Below, in pieces: positions 13,319 through 20,793 of a DNA stretch of 20,793 nt. The stretch is from DATNNN01 sp035601815 (GTDB taxonomy: Bacteria; Pseudomonadota; Alphaproteobacteria; Rhizobiales; Xanthobacteraceae): assembly GCA_035601815.1 (NCBI GenBank), contig DATNNN010000083.1, positions 1-20,793 of the forward strand. The letters run 5' to 3'. Each line of letters opens with the position of its first letter. Position 1 is the first letter of the stretch. Below the pieces are notes generated by a model. It saw only the letters and a list, made by a program, of their open reading frames with translations. It had not been told where the DNA came from and made no database searches. The position numbers and the translations under genes are program-made.

Positions 13319-14434
13319 ATGAAGGTCACCGTCGAACGGGCGGAACTCGTCAAGGCGCTCGCTCACGTTCATCGTGTCGTCGAGCGGCGCAATACCATTC
13401 CGATCCTCGCCAACGTCCTGGTCCGTGCCGGCAAGAACGGCCTCGAGCTCAAAGCCACCGACCTCGACCTCGAGATCATCGAGACGGTGCCGGCCGAGGT
13501 AAAGCAGGCGAGCGCCACCACGGTGCCCGCCCACATGCTCTACGACATCGTGCGCAAACTGCCCGAGGGCGCCCAGGTCGAGCTGCAGGCGGGCGGCGAC
13601 CGCGCGTCGCTCGCCGTGCGCGCTGGGCGATCGCGCTTTACGCTGCAGACACTGCCGGAAACCGACTTTCCCGATCTTGCCGCCGGCGATATGTCGCACC
13701 GCTTCAAGCTCGCGAGTGGCGACCTGAAGCGGCTCGTGGACAAGACCCAGTTTGCGATCTCCACCGAGGAGACCCGCTACTATCTGAACGGCATCTACCT
13801 ACACACCATCGAGGACAAGGGCACGCGGCTGCGCGCCGTCGCTACCGACGGCCACCGCCTCGCCCAGGTGGAGATCGCGGTGCCCAAGGGTGCCGCCGGC
13901 ATGCCGGGCGTGATCATTCCGCGCAAGACCGTGGCCGAAGTCCAGCGTCTCCTTGAAGACGCCGGCGAGGACGTGGAGATCGAGCTTTCGCCCACCAAGA
14001 TCCGCTTTTCGCTCGGTAAGGTGACGCTTACCTCGAAGCTGATCGACGGCACCTTCCCCGATTACGCGCGCGTTATACCCCTCGCCAATGACAAGACGCT
14101 CGTGGTGGACAGAGCCGATTTCGCCGCCGCCGTCGATCGCGTATCCACGGTGTCGAGTGAGCGCGGCCGCGCGGTGAAGCTGTCGCTCGGCGACGGCAAG
14201 CTCGTGCTCTCGGTCACCAATCCCGACTCCGGGAGCGCCACCGAGGAGCTCGAGGTCGAGTATGCGGCCGATGCGTTGGACATCGGCTTCAACAGCCGCT
14301 ACCTCCTCGATATTACCGCCCAGCTCGAAGGCGAGGCAGCGGAGCTGAAGCTCGCCGATCCGGGCTCGCCCACGCTTCTGCGTGACCGGGACTCGGCGAA
14401 CGCGCTCTATGTGCTGATGCCGATGCGCGTGTGA
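13319..14434 (+). CDS. dnaN: DNA polymerase III beta subunit (sliding clamp)
   Basis: The beta clamp forms a dimeric ring that tethers DNA polymerase III and other repair factors to DNA. The protein has 371 residues, normal for three repeated clamp domains of about 120 residues each. The N-terminus MKVTVERAELVKALAHVHRV, followed by ERRNTIPILANVL, is characteristic. ATDGHRLAQ marks domain 2, and the end YVLMPMRV is the usual C-terminus that forms part of the hydrophobic partner-binding pocket. The frame is open upstream to 13214, but homology fixes the ATG at 13319; its ribosome site is poor. The 125-bp gap after dnaA includes a GANTC site (13264-13268). The stop overlaps the recF start. Confidence 0.97.
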   Translation: MKVTVERAELVKALAHVHRVVERRNTIPILANVLVRAGKNGLELKATDLDLEIIETVPAEVKQASATTVPAHMLYDIVRKLPEGAQVELQAGGDRASLAVRAGRSRFTLQTLPETDFPDLAAGDMSHRFKLASGDLKRLVDKTQFAISTEETRYYLNGIYLHTIEDKGTRLRAVATDGHRLAQVEIAVPKGAAGMPGVIIPRKTVAEVQRLLEDAGEDVEIELSPTKIRFSLGKVTLTSKLIDGTFPDYARVIPLANDKTLVVDRADFAAAVDRVSTVSSERGRAVKLSLGDGKLVLSVTNPDSGSATEELEVEYAADALDIGFNSRYLLDITAQLEGEAAELKLADPGSPTLLRDRDSANALYVLMPMRV

Positions 14435-15612
14435 GCAGGATCGACCCCGCGCGCCCCCTCGTTCCGCATTCCGAGGCCCGGCCCCGCGCGCGTGTCCGCC
14501 GGCTGCAGCTCACCAATTTCCGCTCCTACCGTCGCGCCGATCTCACCGTGGCGGACGGACCGGTGGTGTTCACCGGGCCGAACGGTGCGGGTAAGACCAA
14601 TCTCTTGGAGGCGATCTCCTTCCTGGCGCCGGGCCGGGGGCTTCGTCGCGCCACCGTCGACGAGGTGGCCGCGAGCGAGGGCGATGGATCGTGGGCAGTG
14701 GCCGCCGAGGTCGACGGGGCTCTTGGACCGGCCCAGCTCGGCACCGGCATCGACGCGCCCATCGATGGACAGCCTTCCGGTCGCCGCTGCCGCGTCGACC
14801 AGGAGCCTGTCGGCTCAGCCGCGGCCTTCGCCGACCACCTGCGCATCGTGTGGCTGGTGCCGGAAATGGATGGACTGTTCGTCGGTCCGGGCACCGAGCG
14901 GCGGCGATTTCTCGATCGCCTGGTGCTTGCCATCGACGCCGGCCACGGAAGCCGAGTCAACGCGCTCGAGCGGGCGCTGCGCTCGCGCAATCGACTGCTC
15001 GAGGAACCTGCACCGGACGCACGCTGGTGCGATGCGATCGAGCACGAGGTGGCGGAGCTCGCGGTCTCCGTGGCGGCGGCGCGCAGCGAGTGCGTGCGCC
15101 GGCTAAGGGCCGAGATCGACTCCAACGAGCATTCCCTGTTCCCTGTGGCGGATATCGCCATCGACGGTTGGATGGAGAACGCGCTCGACGCCGCGCCCGC
15201 GATCGAAATCGAGGATCGCTATCGCGGCGTGCTGCGCGACAATCGCGCGCGCGATCGCTCCGCCGCCCGCACCCTCGACGGACCGCATCTCTCCGATTTG
15301 AGCGTGCGCCATCGTCCCAAGGACATTCCGGCCGCGCGTGCCTCTACCGGCGAGCGCAAGGCGCTTCTTGTCGGCCTCGTGGCGTCCCACGCGCGTCTTG
15401 TCGCCTCCATGCACGGGTTCTCACCGATCATGCTGCTCGACGATGTCTCGGCGTTTCTCGACGCCGAGCACCGCGGCGCACTGTTCGAAGTGCTGGCCGA
15501 GCTCGGCGCGCAGACCTTCATGACCGGGGTCGATGACGCTGCCTTTGCCGCCCTCAGGGAGGACGCGGAGCGTTTCGTCGTGCGCCCGGGAGCGATCGCG
15601 CCCGCCATTTGA
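14431..15612 (+). CDS. recF: DNA replication and repair protein RecF
   Basis: RecF is an SMC-like ATPase that helps load RecA at single-strand gaps together with RecO and RecR. The protein has 393 residues. After a non-conserved leader of about 20 residues comes the family start VRRLQLTNFRSYRRADL (22-38). Walker A is GPNGAGKT (49-56). The ABC-type signature is STGERKALL (305-313), and Walker B is IMLLDDVSAFLD (333-344). The start is GTG at 14431, overlapping the dnaN TGA by 4 nt (GTGA), so translation is probably coupled. The Walker B acidic pair is Asp-Asp followed by Val, usual for RecF. Confidence 0.96.
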   Translation: MSRIDPARPLVPHSEARPRARVRRLQLTNFRSYRRADLTVADGPVVFTGPNGAGKTNLLEAISFLAPGRGLRRATVDEVAASEGDGSWAVAAEVDGALGPAQLGTGIDAPIDGQPSGRRCRVDQEPVGSAAAFADHLRIVWLVPEMDGLFVGPGTERRRFLDRLVLAIDAGHGSRVNALERALRSRNRLLEEPAPDARWCDAIEHEVAELAVSVAAARSECVRRLRAEIDSNEHSLFPVADIAIDGWMENALDAAPAIEIEDRYRGVLRDNRARDRSAARTLDGPHLSDLSVRHRPKDIPAARASTGERKALLVGLVASHARLVASMHGFSPIMLLDDVSAFLDAEHRGALFEVLAELGAQTFMTGVDDAAFAALREDAERFVVRPGAIAPAI

Positions 15613-15763
15613 ATCGTGTGATCGGCATTCCTAAATGATATTTGTTTCGCGTCCGTTACGACACCGCCACCATCTTGAAAATCAGGCACTTTTCTAACTG
15701 ATGGACATGCTACATTTAATGCTCGTCCAGCCCTCCCCAACCGCTGATTCGGGATCCTTTTCC

Positions 15764-18193
15764 GTGGCAAAACCCGCTCCCCGTGCGCCCAAAACGAGCG
15801 CCGACGAATACGGCGCCGAGGCCATCCAGGTCCTCAAGGGCCTGGATGCCGTGCGCAAGCGGCCGGGCATGTACATCGGCGATACCGACGACGGTTCCGG
15901 CCTGCATCACATGGTCTATGAGGTGGTCGACAACGCCATCGATGAGGCGCTCGTCGGCTACGCCACCCACATCGAGGTCGAGCTTAATGCGGACGGTTCG
16001 GTCACCGTCACCGACGACGGCCGCGGCGTGCCGACCGATATCCACAAGGAGGAAGGGGTCTCCGCCGCCGAGGTGATCATGACGCGGCTGCATGCCGGCG
16101 GAAAGTTCGACCAGAACTCCTACAAGGTCTCGGGCGGGCTGCACGGGGTCGGCGTATCGGTGGTCAACGCGCTGTCCGCATGGCTCGAGCTCACTGTCTG
16201 GCGCGACGGGCGCGAGCACTACATGAAATTCCGCGACGGCGACCCGGTGGCGCCGCTCAAGGCCGTGGGCAAGGCGCCCGACAAGCGAGGCACGCGCGTC
16301 AAGTTTCTGCCGAGCACCCAGGTTTTCACCAAGACCGATTTCGATTTTGCGACTCTCGAGCATCGCCTGCGCGAGCTCGCCTTCCTTAATTCCGGCGTCA
16401 AGGTCCTGCTTGCCGATCTGCGCGGACCGGAGCCGCGGCGCGAGGAGATGCGCTATGAGGGCGGCAGCGAAGCGTTCGTGCGCTACCTCGATCGCAACAA
16501 GCAGTCGTTGATCCCTAACCCGGTCATGATCCGCGGCGAGCGCCAGCGTGTCGTGGTCGAGGCGGCGCTGTCGTGGAACGACAGCTATCACGAGAACGTT
16601 CTCTGCTTCACCAACAACATTCCGCAACGCGACCGCGGCACGCACTTCACCGGCTTTGCTGCCGCGCTGACGCGCGTGCTCATCAACTACGCGGATCGCA
16701 CCGGCATCTCCAAGAAAGGCAAGGTTGACCTGTCTGGCGAGGATTGCCGCGAAGGCCTTACCGCCGTGCTCTCGATCAAGCTGCCTGACCCGAAATTCTC
16801 AAGCCAGACCAAGGACAAGCTCGTCTCGTCGGAAGTTCGTCCGGTGGTGGAGACCATTGTCGGCAATGCGCTCGAAGCGTGGCTCGAGGAGCATCCGCAG
16901 GAAGCGAAGACCGTTGTCTCCAAGGTCGTCGAAGCCGCCACTGCCCGCGATGCGGCGCGCAAGGCGCGCGAGCTTACGCGACGCAAGGGCGCGCTCGACA
17001 TCTCCTCGCTGCCGGGCAAGCTCGCCGACTGCCAGGAGCGCGACCCGGCGAAATCCGAGCTCTTCCTGGTCGAGGGCGATTCCGCCGGCGGCAGCGCCAA
17101 GCAGGGCCGCATGCGCTCGTTCCAGGCCGTGCTGCCGCTGCGCGGCAAGATCCTCAACGTCGAGCGCGCTCGTTTCGATAAGATGCTGTCGAGCCAGGAG
17201 ATCGGAACGCTTATCACCGCGCTCGGCACCGGCATCCGCGACGACTTCGACATCTCGAAGCTGCGTTACCACAAGATCATCATCATGACCGACGCGGACG
17301 TGGACGGCTCCCACATCCGCACGCTGCTGCTCACGTTCTTCTACCGGCAGATGGTGCCGTTGATCGAGCAGGGCCACATCTTCATCGCGCAGCCGCCGCT
17401 CTACAAGGTGACGCGCGGCAAGTCCGAGCAGTACCTGAAGGACGAGCGCGCGCTCGAGGACTATCTCGTCGGCACCGGTCTCGACGAGGCGGTGCTAAAG
17501 CTCGCGAGCGGGGCGCAGCGCGCCGGCGCCGATCTTGCCGCGATCCTCGACCAGGCGCGCGAGGCGCGGGCGATCCTGCGCGCGCTGCACCCGCGCTATA
17601 ACCGCACCGTCGTGGAACAGGTGGCGATCGCCGGTGCGATCTCGCCCGCGATTCTCGGCGATCCGAAAAAGGCAGAGGGGGCAGCGACTTATGTGGCGAA
17701 GCGCCTCGACGCCCAGTCCGAAGAGACCGAGCGCGGTTGGGTCGGAAAATCCGACGCAGAAGGCTTCCACTTCGCCCGTACCGTTCGTGGCGTGCGCGAG
17801 GAGGTGACGATCGACCAGGCCTTCCTCGCCTCGGCCGACGCGCGCAAGCTCGATGCGCTCACGGCGCACTTGCAAGAGATCTATGCCAAGCCAGCGAAAT
17901 TCGTGCGCAAGGGCGAGGAGATCGCCGTGTACGGGCCGGTCGGTTTGTTCGACGCGGTCACCGGCGCCGCCCGCAAGGGCCTCACGCTTCAGCGCTACAA
18001 GGGCCTCGGCGAGATGAAGCCGGAGCAGCTCTGGGAGACGACCCTCGATGTCAACGCCCGCTCGCTGCTGCAGGTCAAGATCAAGGAGGTCGACGAGGCC
18101 GACGATCTCTTCACCAAGCTCATGGGCGACGTAGTCGAGCCGCGACGCGAGTTCATCCAGGAGAACGCGCTTGCCGCGCGCGTGGACGTGTAA
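15764..18193 (+). CDS. gyrB: DNA gyrase subunit B
   Basis: GyrB is the ATPase subunit of DNA gyrase, which introduces negative supercoils. From this GTG the protein has 809 residues. The GHKL ATPase contains VVDNAIDEAL, DGRGVPTDIHKEEGVSA and SGGLHGVGVSVVNALS. The TOPRIM domain contains FLVEGDSAGGSAKQGR and MTDADVDGSHIRTLLLTFF. The Gram-negative insertion follows, and the C-terminus has RYKGLGEMKPEQLWETT. The position equal to E. coli Lys447 is Arg, a conservative change. An ATG at 15701 in the same frame would add 21 residues. I prefer the GTG: the extension uses rare codons (CTA, TTA), contains an A+T-rich TACATTTAAT patch and lacks a ribosome site, whereas GGGAT precedes the GTG by 8 nt. 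The gene converges with the next one. Confidence 0.96.
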   Translation: MAKPAPRAPKTSADEYGAEAIQVLKGLDAVRKRPGMYIGDTDDGSGLHHMVYEVVDNAIDEALVGYATHIEVELNADGSVTVTDDGRGVPTDIHKEEGVSAAEVIMTRLHAGGKFDQNSYKVSGGLHGVGVSVVNALSAWLELTVWRDGREHYMKFRDGDPVAPLKAVGKAPDKRGTRVKFLPSTQVFTKTDFDFATLEHRLRELAFLNSGVKVLLADLRGPEPRREEMRYEGGSEAFVRYLDRNKQSLIPNPVMIRGERQRVVVEAALSWNDSYHENVLCFTNNIPQRDRGTHFTGFAAALTRVLINYADRTGISKKGKVDLSGEDCREGLTAVLSIKLPDPKFSSQTKDKLVSSEVRPVVETIVGNALEAWLEEHPQEAKTVVSKVVEAATARDAARKARELTRRKGALDISSLPGKLADCQERDPAKSELFLVEGDSAGGSAKQGRMRSFQAVLPLRGKILNVERARFDKMLSSQEIGTLITALGTGIRDDFDISKLRYHKIIIMTDADVDGSHIRTLLLTFFYRQMVPLIEQGHIFIAQPPLYKVTRGKSEQYLKDERALEDYLVGTGLDEAVLKLASGAQRAGADLAAILDQAREARAILRALHPRYNRTVVEQVAIAGAISPAILGDPKKAEGAATYVAKRLDAQSEETERGWVGKSDAEGFHFARTVRGVREEVTIDQAFLASADARKLDALTAHLQEIYAKPAKFVRKGEEIAVYGPVGLFDAVTGAARKGLTLQRYKGLGEMKPEQLWETTLDVNARSLLQVKIKEVDEADDLFTKLMGDVVEPRREFIQENALAARVDV

Positions 18194-18199
18194 GTCCGC

Positions 18200-19009
18200 T
18201 CACCTTCCCGGCAGCACCAGCATCTTCGGCGCGGGCGGCAGGTTCGTGCGCGATAGGAGCACCGTCGGCGTCTCGGCGAACTCCACCGGATAGTCTTTGC
18301 GGATGCGCTCGATGAAGCGCTCGAGCGTTGTCGGCCCGAAGATGTGCATGGGAACGATCATGCGCGGCTTGATCTGCTGCAGCACTTCCACCATGCCGTC
18401 GATGCCAAGTGTGAACGTGCCGTCCACCGGCACCAGCACCACGTCGATGCGGCCGAGCTCGTCGATGTGGGCGGGCGTCAGCGTGTGGTGCAAATGGCCA
18501 AGGTGGGCGATGCACAGCCCCGCCACCTCGAACACGAAGATCGAGTTGCCGTAGAGTACCGTGCCGCCGCCCCAGTCTCGGATATTGGTGGGAACGCTGC
18601 GCACCCACACGTCCTCGAATTTGAAATCGTGGCGCGCGGGCTCGCCCTGGGCCCAGCCGCGAAGCACATGCTTGATCGAAGGGTCGGGGCTGTTGGTGTA
18701 GTGGGTCGAGTGCGCTCGATTCATCGTGATGATGTCGGGAATGATCGTTGGCCGCACGTAGTCGTTGTAGTCGGTGGCGATGCGTACGCCGGCGGGGCTT
18801 TCGACCAGGAACGTGGCGTGCCCGATGAAGGTGAGGCGCACCTCGTCCTCGCCCTTGGCGGCGAGCGGGAATGAGACCGGACTGACAAGCGGCCGCAAAT
18901 CGGACACCAGCCGCGGGCAGCGCTCGTTCTCGGCGGCGCCGGCGGCAAAGGGCAGGAGGGCGGCCGCGAAGGCCGCGAGACCCGGCAGCAGGCGCAAGGC
19001 GTCGCCCAT
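18200..19009 (-). CDS. Exported metallo-beta-lactamase-fold protein, UlaG-like, with altered metal motif
   Basis: This 269-residue protein begins with a Sec-type signal peptide (about 1-25, hydrophobic core LAAFAAALLPFAAG, likely cleavage near AGA-AE), so it should act in the periplasm. The rest resembles UlaG-like metal-dependent hydrolases: LTFIGHATFLVE (59-70), then a metal loop, CIAHLGHLHHTLT (166-178) and IVPMHIFG (218-225). The usual HxHxDH loop reads TMNRAHSTHYT (95-105), keeping only two of its ligands (H100, H103). The Asp normally found after HLG is His172. Substrate is unknown; a periplasmic hydrolase using a different metal set, or a non-catalytic relative, are both possible. Its stop is 6 nt from the gyrB stop. 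Confidence 0.8.
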   Translation of the reverse strand: MGDALRLLPGLAAFAAALLPFAAGAAENERCPRLVSDLRPLVSPVSFPLAAKGEDEVRLTFIGHATFLVESPAGVRIATDYNDYVRPTIIPDIITMNRAHSTHYTNSPDPSIKHVLRGWAQGEPARHDFKFEDVWVRSVPTNIRDWGGGTVLYGNSIFVFEVAGLCIAHLGHLHHTLTPAHIDELGRIDVVLVPVDGTFTLGIDGMVEVLQQIKPRMIVPMHIFGPTTLERFIERIRKDYPVEFAETPTVLLSRTNLPPAPKMLVLPGR

Positions 19010-19092
19010 GCACGATATGTTACATCCTCCCGGCTACGAGGCCACCGGCAGGAGCCACGTGACGCCCGGCAGCAGCCATTCTACAAAGGCTG

Positions 19093-19911
19093 ATGGCCCT
19101 CTCGCCCGAGGAACTCGAACGCTACGCGCGCCATATCGTGCTTCGCGAGGTGGGCGGGCCGGGTCAGGCCAAGCTCAAGGCGGCAAAGGTCCTGGTGATC
19201 GGAGCCGGCGGCATCGGCTCGCCAGCGCTGCTTTATCTTGCCGCCGCCGGCGTCGGCCGGATCGCCGTGATCGACGACGACAAGGTCACGCTGTCTAATC
19301 TGCAGCGCCAGGTGATCCATGGAACCACGGAAGTAGGCCGCGCCAAGACCGAGAGCGCGGCGGAGGCCGTGCGCCGCCTCAATCCGCATGTGCAGCTTGA
19401 CGTTCGGACTGCCCGCCTCGACGCCGCGAACGCGCTCGCGCTCGTGAGCGCCGCCGACGTCGTGCTTGACGGCTCGGATAACTTTGCCACCCGATATCTG
19501 GTATCCGACGCCTGCTTTCTCGCCCAGCGTCCGCTGGTGACTGCAGCGCTCGGCGCGTTCGACGCCACGCTCACCACGATTCGCGCCCATGAGCGTGGCG
19601 CCGACGGCAAGCCTAACCCGACTTATCGCTGCTTGTTTCCCGAGGCGCCGCCTGCCGGCACGATTCCGGCCTGCGCCGAAGCGGGAATTATCGGCGCGCT
19701 CGCCGGTGTTGCCGGCAGCCTCGCGGCATTGGAGGTCATCCGCTCAATCGTCGGCTTCGGCGAGAGCCTGGTCGGACGATTGCTCATGATCGACGCGCAC
19801 TCTATGCGCTTCGAGACATTGGCCTACCGGTGGGATCCGCAGAACCCGCTATCGGGAGAGCGGCCAACCATCCGCGATCTGTCGCCGCACCGAAAGAGGC
19901 AACCGACTTAG
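19093..19911 (+). CDS. HesA/MoeB/ThiF-family sulfur-carrier adenylyltransferase
   Basis: E1-like enzymes of this family adenylate the C-terminal glycine of a sulfur-carrier protein (MoaD or ThiS) in molybdopterin or thiamine synthesis. The protein has 272 residues. The ATP-binding motif GAGGIGSP is at 37-44, DDDKVTLSNLQRQ at 61-73 and the catalytic DGSDN with Asp129 at 126-130. The cysteine in IPACAEAG (C194) is kept. Of the four zinc cysteines of E. coli MoeB, only C180 (TYRC) remains; the C-terminal pair reads DPQNPLSG. There is no rhodanese domain. Whether it serves MoaD, ThiS or another carrier cannot be told without a neighbouring partner gene. An AAAGG site precedes the ATG. The stop overlaps the next gene tail-to-tail. 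Confidence 0.88.
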   Translation: MALSPEELERYARHIVLREVGGPGQAKLKAAKVLVIGAGGIGSPALLYLAAAGVGRIAVIDDDKVTLSNLQRQVIHGTTEVGRAKTESAAEAVRRLNPHVQLDVRTARLDAANALALVSAADVVLDGSDNFATRYLVSDACFLAQRPLVTAALGAFDATLTTIRAHERGADGKPNPTYRCLFPEAPPAGTIPACAEAGIIGALAGVAGSLAALEVIRSIVGFGESLVGRLLMIDAHSMRFETLAYRWDPQNPLSGERPTIRDLSPHRKRQPT

Positions 19912-20793
19912 AGCATGGTCGGCAGCACGCGGTTGGGCGGCCGGTGCCCATCCATGTGGGTGCGGATGTTCACGATCACCCGCTCGCCCATGTCGATGCG
20001 GCCCTCGATGGTGGAGGAGGCCATGTGCGGCAACAGCACCACCCTGCCGGCGCGGGCAAGCTTCACGAGCCGCGCGTTCACCGCCGGCTCCTGCTCGTAT
20101 ACGTCGAGGCCGGCGCCGGCGAGCTCACGCGCCTCGATCATGTCGGCGAGCGCGTCCTCGTCGATCACCTCGCCGCGCGCGGTGTTGACGACATAGGCCT
20201 CGGGCTTCATCAGCTTCAGGCGGCGCGCCGACAGGAGATGATAGGTGCCTGGCGTGTGCGGGCAATTGACCGAAATGATGTCCATGCGCGCCAACATCTG
20301 GTCGAGGCTGTCCCAATAGGTGGCCTCGAGCTCCTGCTCCAGGTCCGCCGCTACCGGGCGCCGGTTGTGATAGTGGATTTGCAGACCGAAGGCCCGCGCG
20401 CGGCGCGCCACCGCGCTGCCGATGCGGCCCATGCCGACAATGCCGAGGCGCTTGCCGGAAATGCGGTGGCCGAGCATCCATGTCGGCGACCATCCCGGCC
20501 AACGCACGTCGCCGGAAAGGATCTGCGCCCCCTCGGCGAGCCGCCGCGGCACGGAGAGGATAAGCGCCATGGCCATGTCGGCCACGTCCTCGGTGAGCAC
20601 GCCCGGCGTATTGGTCACCGTGATGCCGCCGGCGAGCGCCGCGGCGACATCGATGTGATCGACGCCGTTGCCGAAGTTGGCGATGAGCTTCAGTTTTTCG
20701 CCGGCCGCCGCGATGACGCCGGCGTTGACGCGGTCGGTGATGGTCGGCACGAGCACGTCGGCTGTCTTCATGGCCGCGATCAGCTCGTCTTGC
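19908..20793 (-). CDS. D-2-hydroxyacid dehydrogenase, probable glyoxylate/hydroxypyruvate reductase (N-terminus beyond window)
   Basis: Such enzymes reduce glyoxylate or hydroxypyruvate to glycolate or D-glycerate. The frame stays open past the Met at 20771 to the window edge and reads QDELIAAMKTADVLVPT, so the true start lies outside. Counting from that Met, the nucleotide motif GMGRIG is at 113-118. The following strand ends IHYHNRR (132-138) with no acidic residue, which favours NADPH over NADH. The catalytic triad is Arg199 (NTARGEVID), Glu228 (YEQEP) and His249 (LLPHMAS). Expected full length is about 320-330 residues, so roughly 30-45 are missing. The stop codon overlaps the stop of the convergent MoeB-like gene by 4 nt. 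Confidence 0.9.
   Translation of the reverse strand, partial: QDELIAAMKTADVLVPTITDRVNAGVIAAAGEKLKLIANFGNGVDHIDVAAALAGGITVTNTPGVLTEDVADMAMALILSVPRRLAEGAQILSGDVRWPGWSPTWMLGHRISGKRLGIVGMGRIGSAVARRARAFGLQIHYHNRRPVAADLEQELEATYWDSLDQMLARMDIISVNCPHTPGTYHLLSARRLKLMKPEAYVVNTARGEVIDEDALADMIEARELAGAGLDVYEQEPAVNARLVKLARAGRVVLLPHMASSTIEGRIDMGERVIVNIRTHMDGHRPPNRVLPTML

Noticed and set aside
14431..14500. RecF start further downstream, to skip the non-conserved leader of about 20 residues
   Set aside because: No better start codon with a ribosome site precedes the conserved VRRLQLTNFRSY block, and the GTGA overlap with dnaN is a typical coupling arrangement.
1..20793. A new defence, mobile or secondary-metabolite system
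   Set aside because: Every substantial frame belongs to a recognised housekeeping or common accessory family. I saw no integrase, transposase, toxin-antitoxin pair, CRISPR repeats or compositional break.

Overview
The window looks like an ordinary, well-conserved chromosomal segment of a GC-rich alphaproteobacterium, most likely of the Hyphomicrobiales (Rhizobiales). The evidence is the protein sequences, the presence of a DivL-type tyrosine pseudo-histidine-kinase, clustered GANTC (CcrM-type methylation) sites, and the gene order mutM - enoyl-CoA hydratase - rpsT - dnaA - dnaN - recF - gyrB. I recall that order from Rhodopseudomonas/Nitrobacter-type genomes. I see no insertion sequence, phage gene, CRISPR array, tRNA or rRNA. 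Nearly every base outside one 0.87-kb gap is coding.

Left arm (1-8716, all minus strand). Read in transcription order from 8716 leftwards: ubiE and ubiB (ubiquinone biosynthesis), coaBC (coenzyme A), dut (dUTPase), an Rrf2-family regulator, cysK (cysteine synthase), divL (cell-cycle signalling) and tsaE (t6A tRNA modification, cut by the window edge). ubiE-ubiB are 7 nt apart; coaBC-dut and dut-rrf2 overlap by 4 and 1 nt. cysK and divL each have an upstream gap that could hold a promoter.

Centre (8800-10845, plus strand). mutM (oxidised-guanine repair) is divergent from ubiE. It is followed closely by a crotonase-family enoyl-CoA hydratase with a strong ribosome binding site. rpsT (ribosomal protein S20) follows with its own well-formed promoter and a leader hairpin.

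Non-coding gap 10846-11714. This lies between rpsT and dnaA. It holds a likely rpsT terminator, four GANTC sites within 101 bp (one inside the spacer of a candidate promoter), a single REP-like palindrome and another hairpin. I find no cluster of DnaA boxes, so I do not call oriC here.

Replication block (11715-18193, plus strand). dnaA, dnaN, recF and gyrB run in this order; recF starts on a GTG overlapping the dnaN stop. These genes initiate replication (DnaA), clamp the polymerase (DnaN), repair gaps (RecF) and supercoil the template (GyrB).

Right end (18200-20793). An exported metallo-beta-lactamase-fold protein (minus) converges on gyrB with only 6 nt between the stop codons. It is divergent from a MoeB/ThiF-like E1 adenylyltransferase (plus). 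That gene overlaps tail-to-tail with a D-2-hydroxyacid (probably glyoxylate/hydroxypyruvate) reductase that runs off the window.

I did not find a new multi-gene system. The points most worth checking are residue-level departures in familiar families: Tyr for His in the kinase (expected of DivL), a CoaBC without the usual active-site cysteine, a MoeB-like protein with only one of four zinc cysteines, an MBL protein with a rearranged metal motif, and an Rrf2 protein without cluster cysteines beside cysK. The methylation-site cluster upstream of dnaA also stands out.
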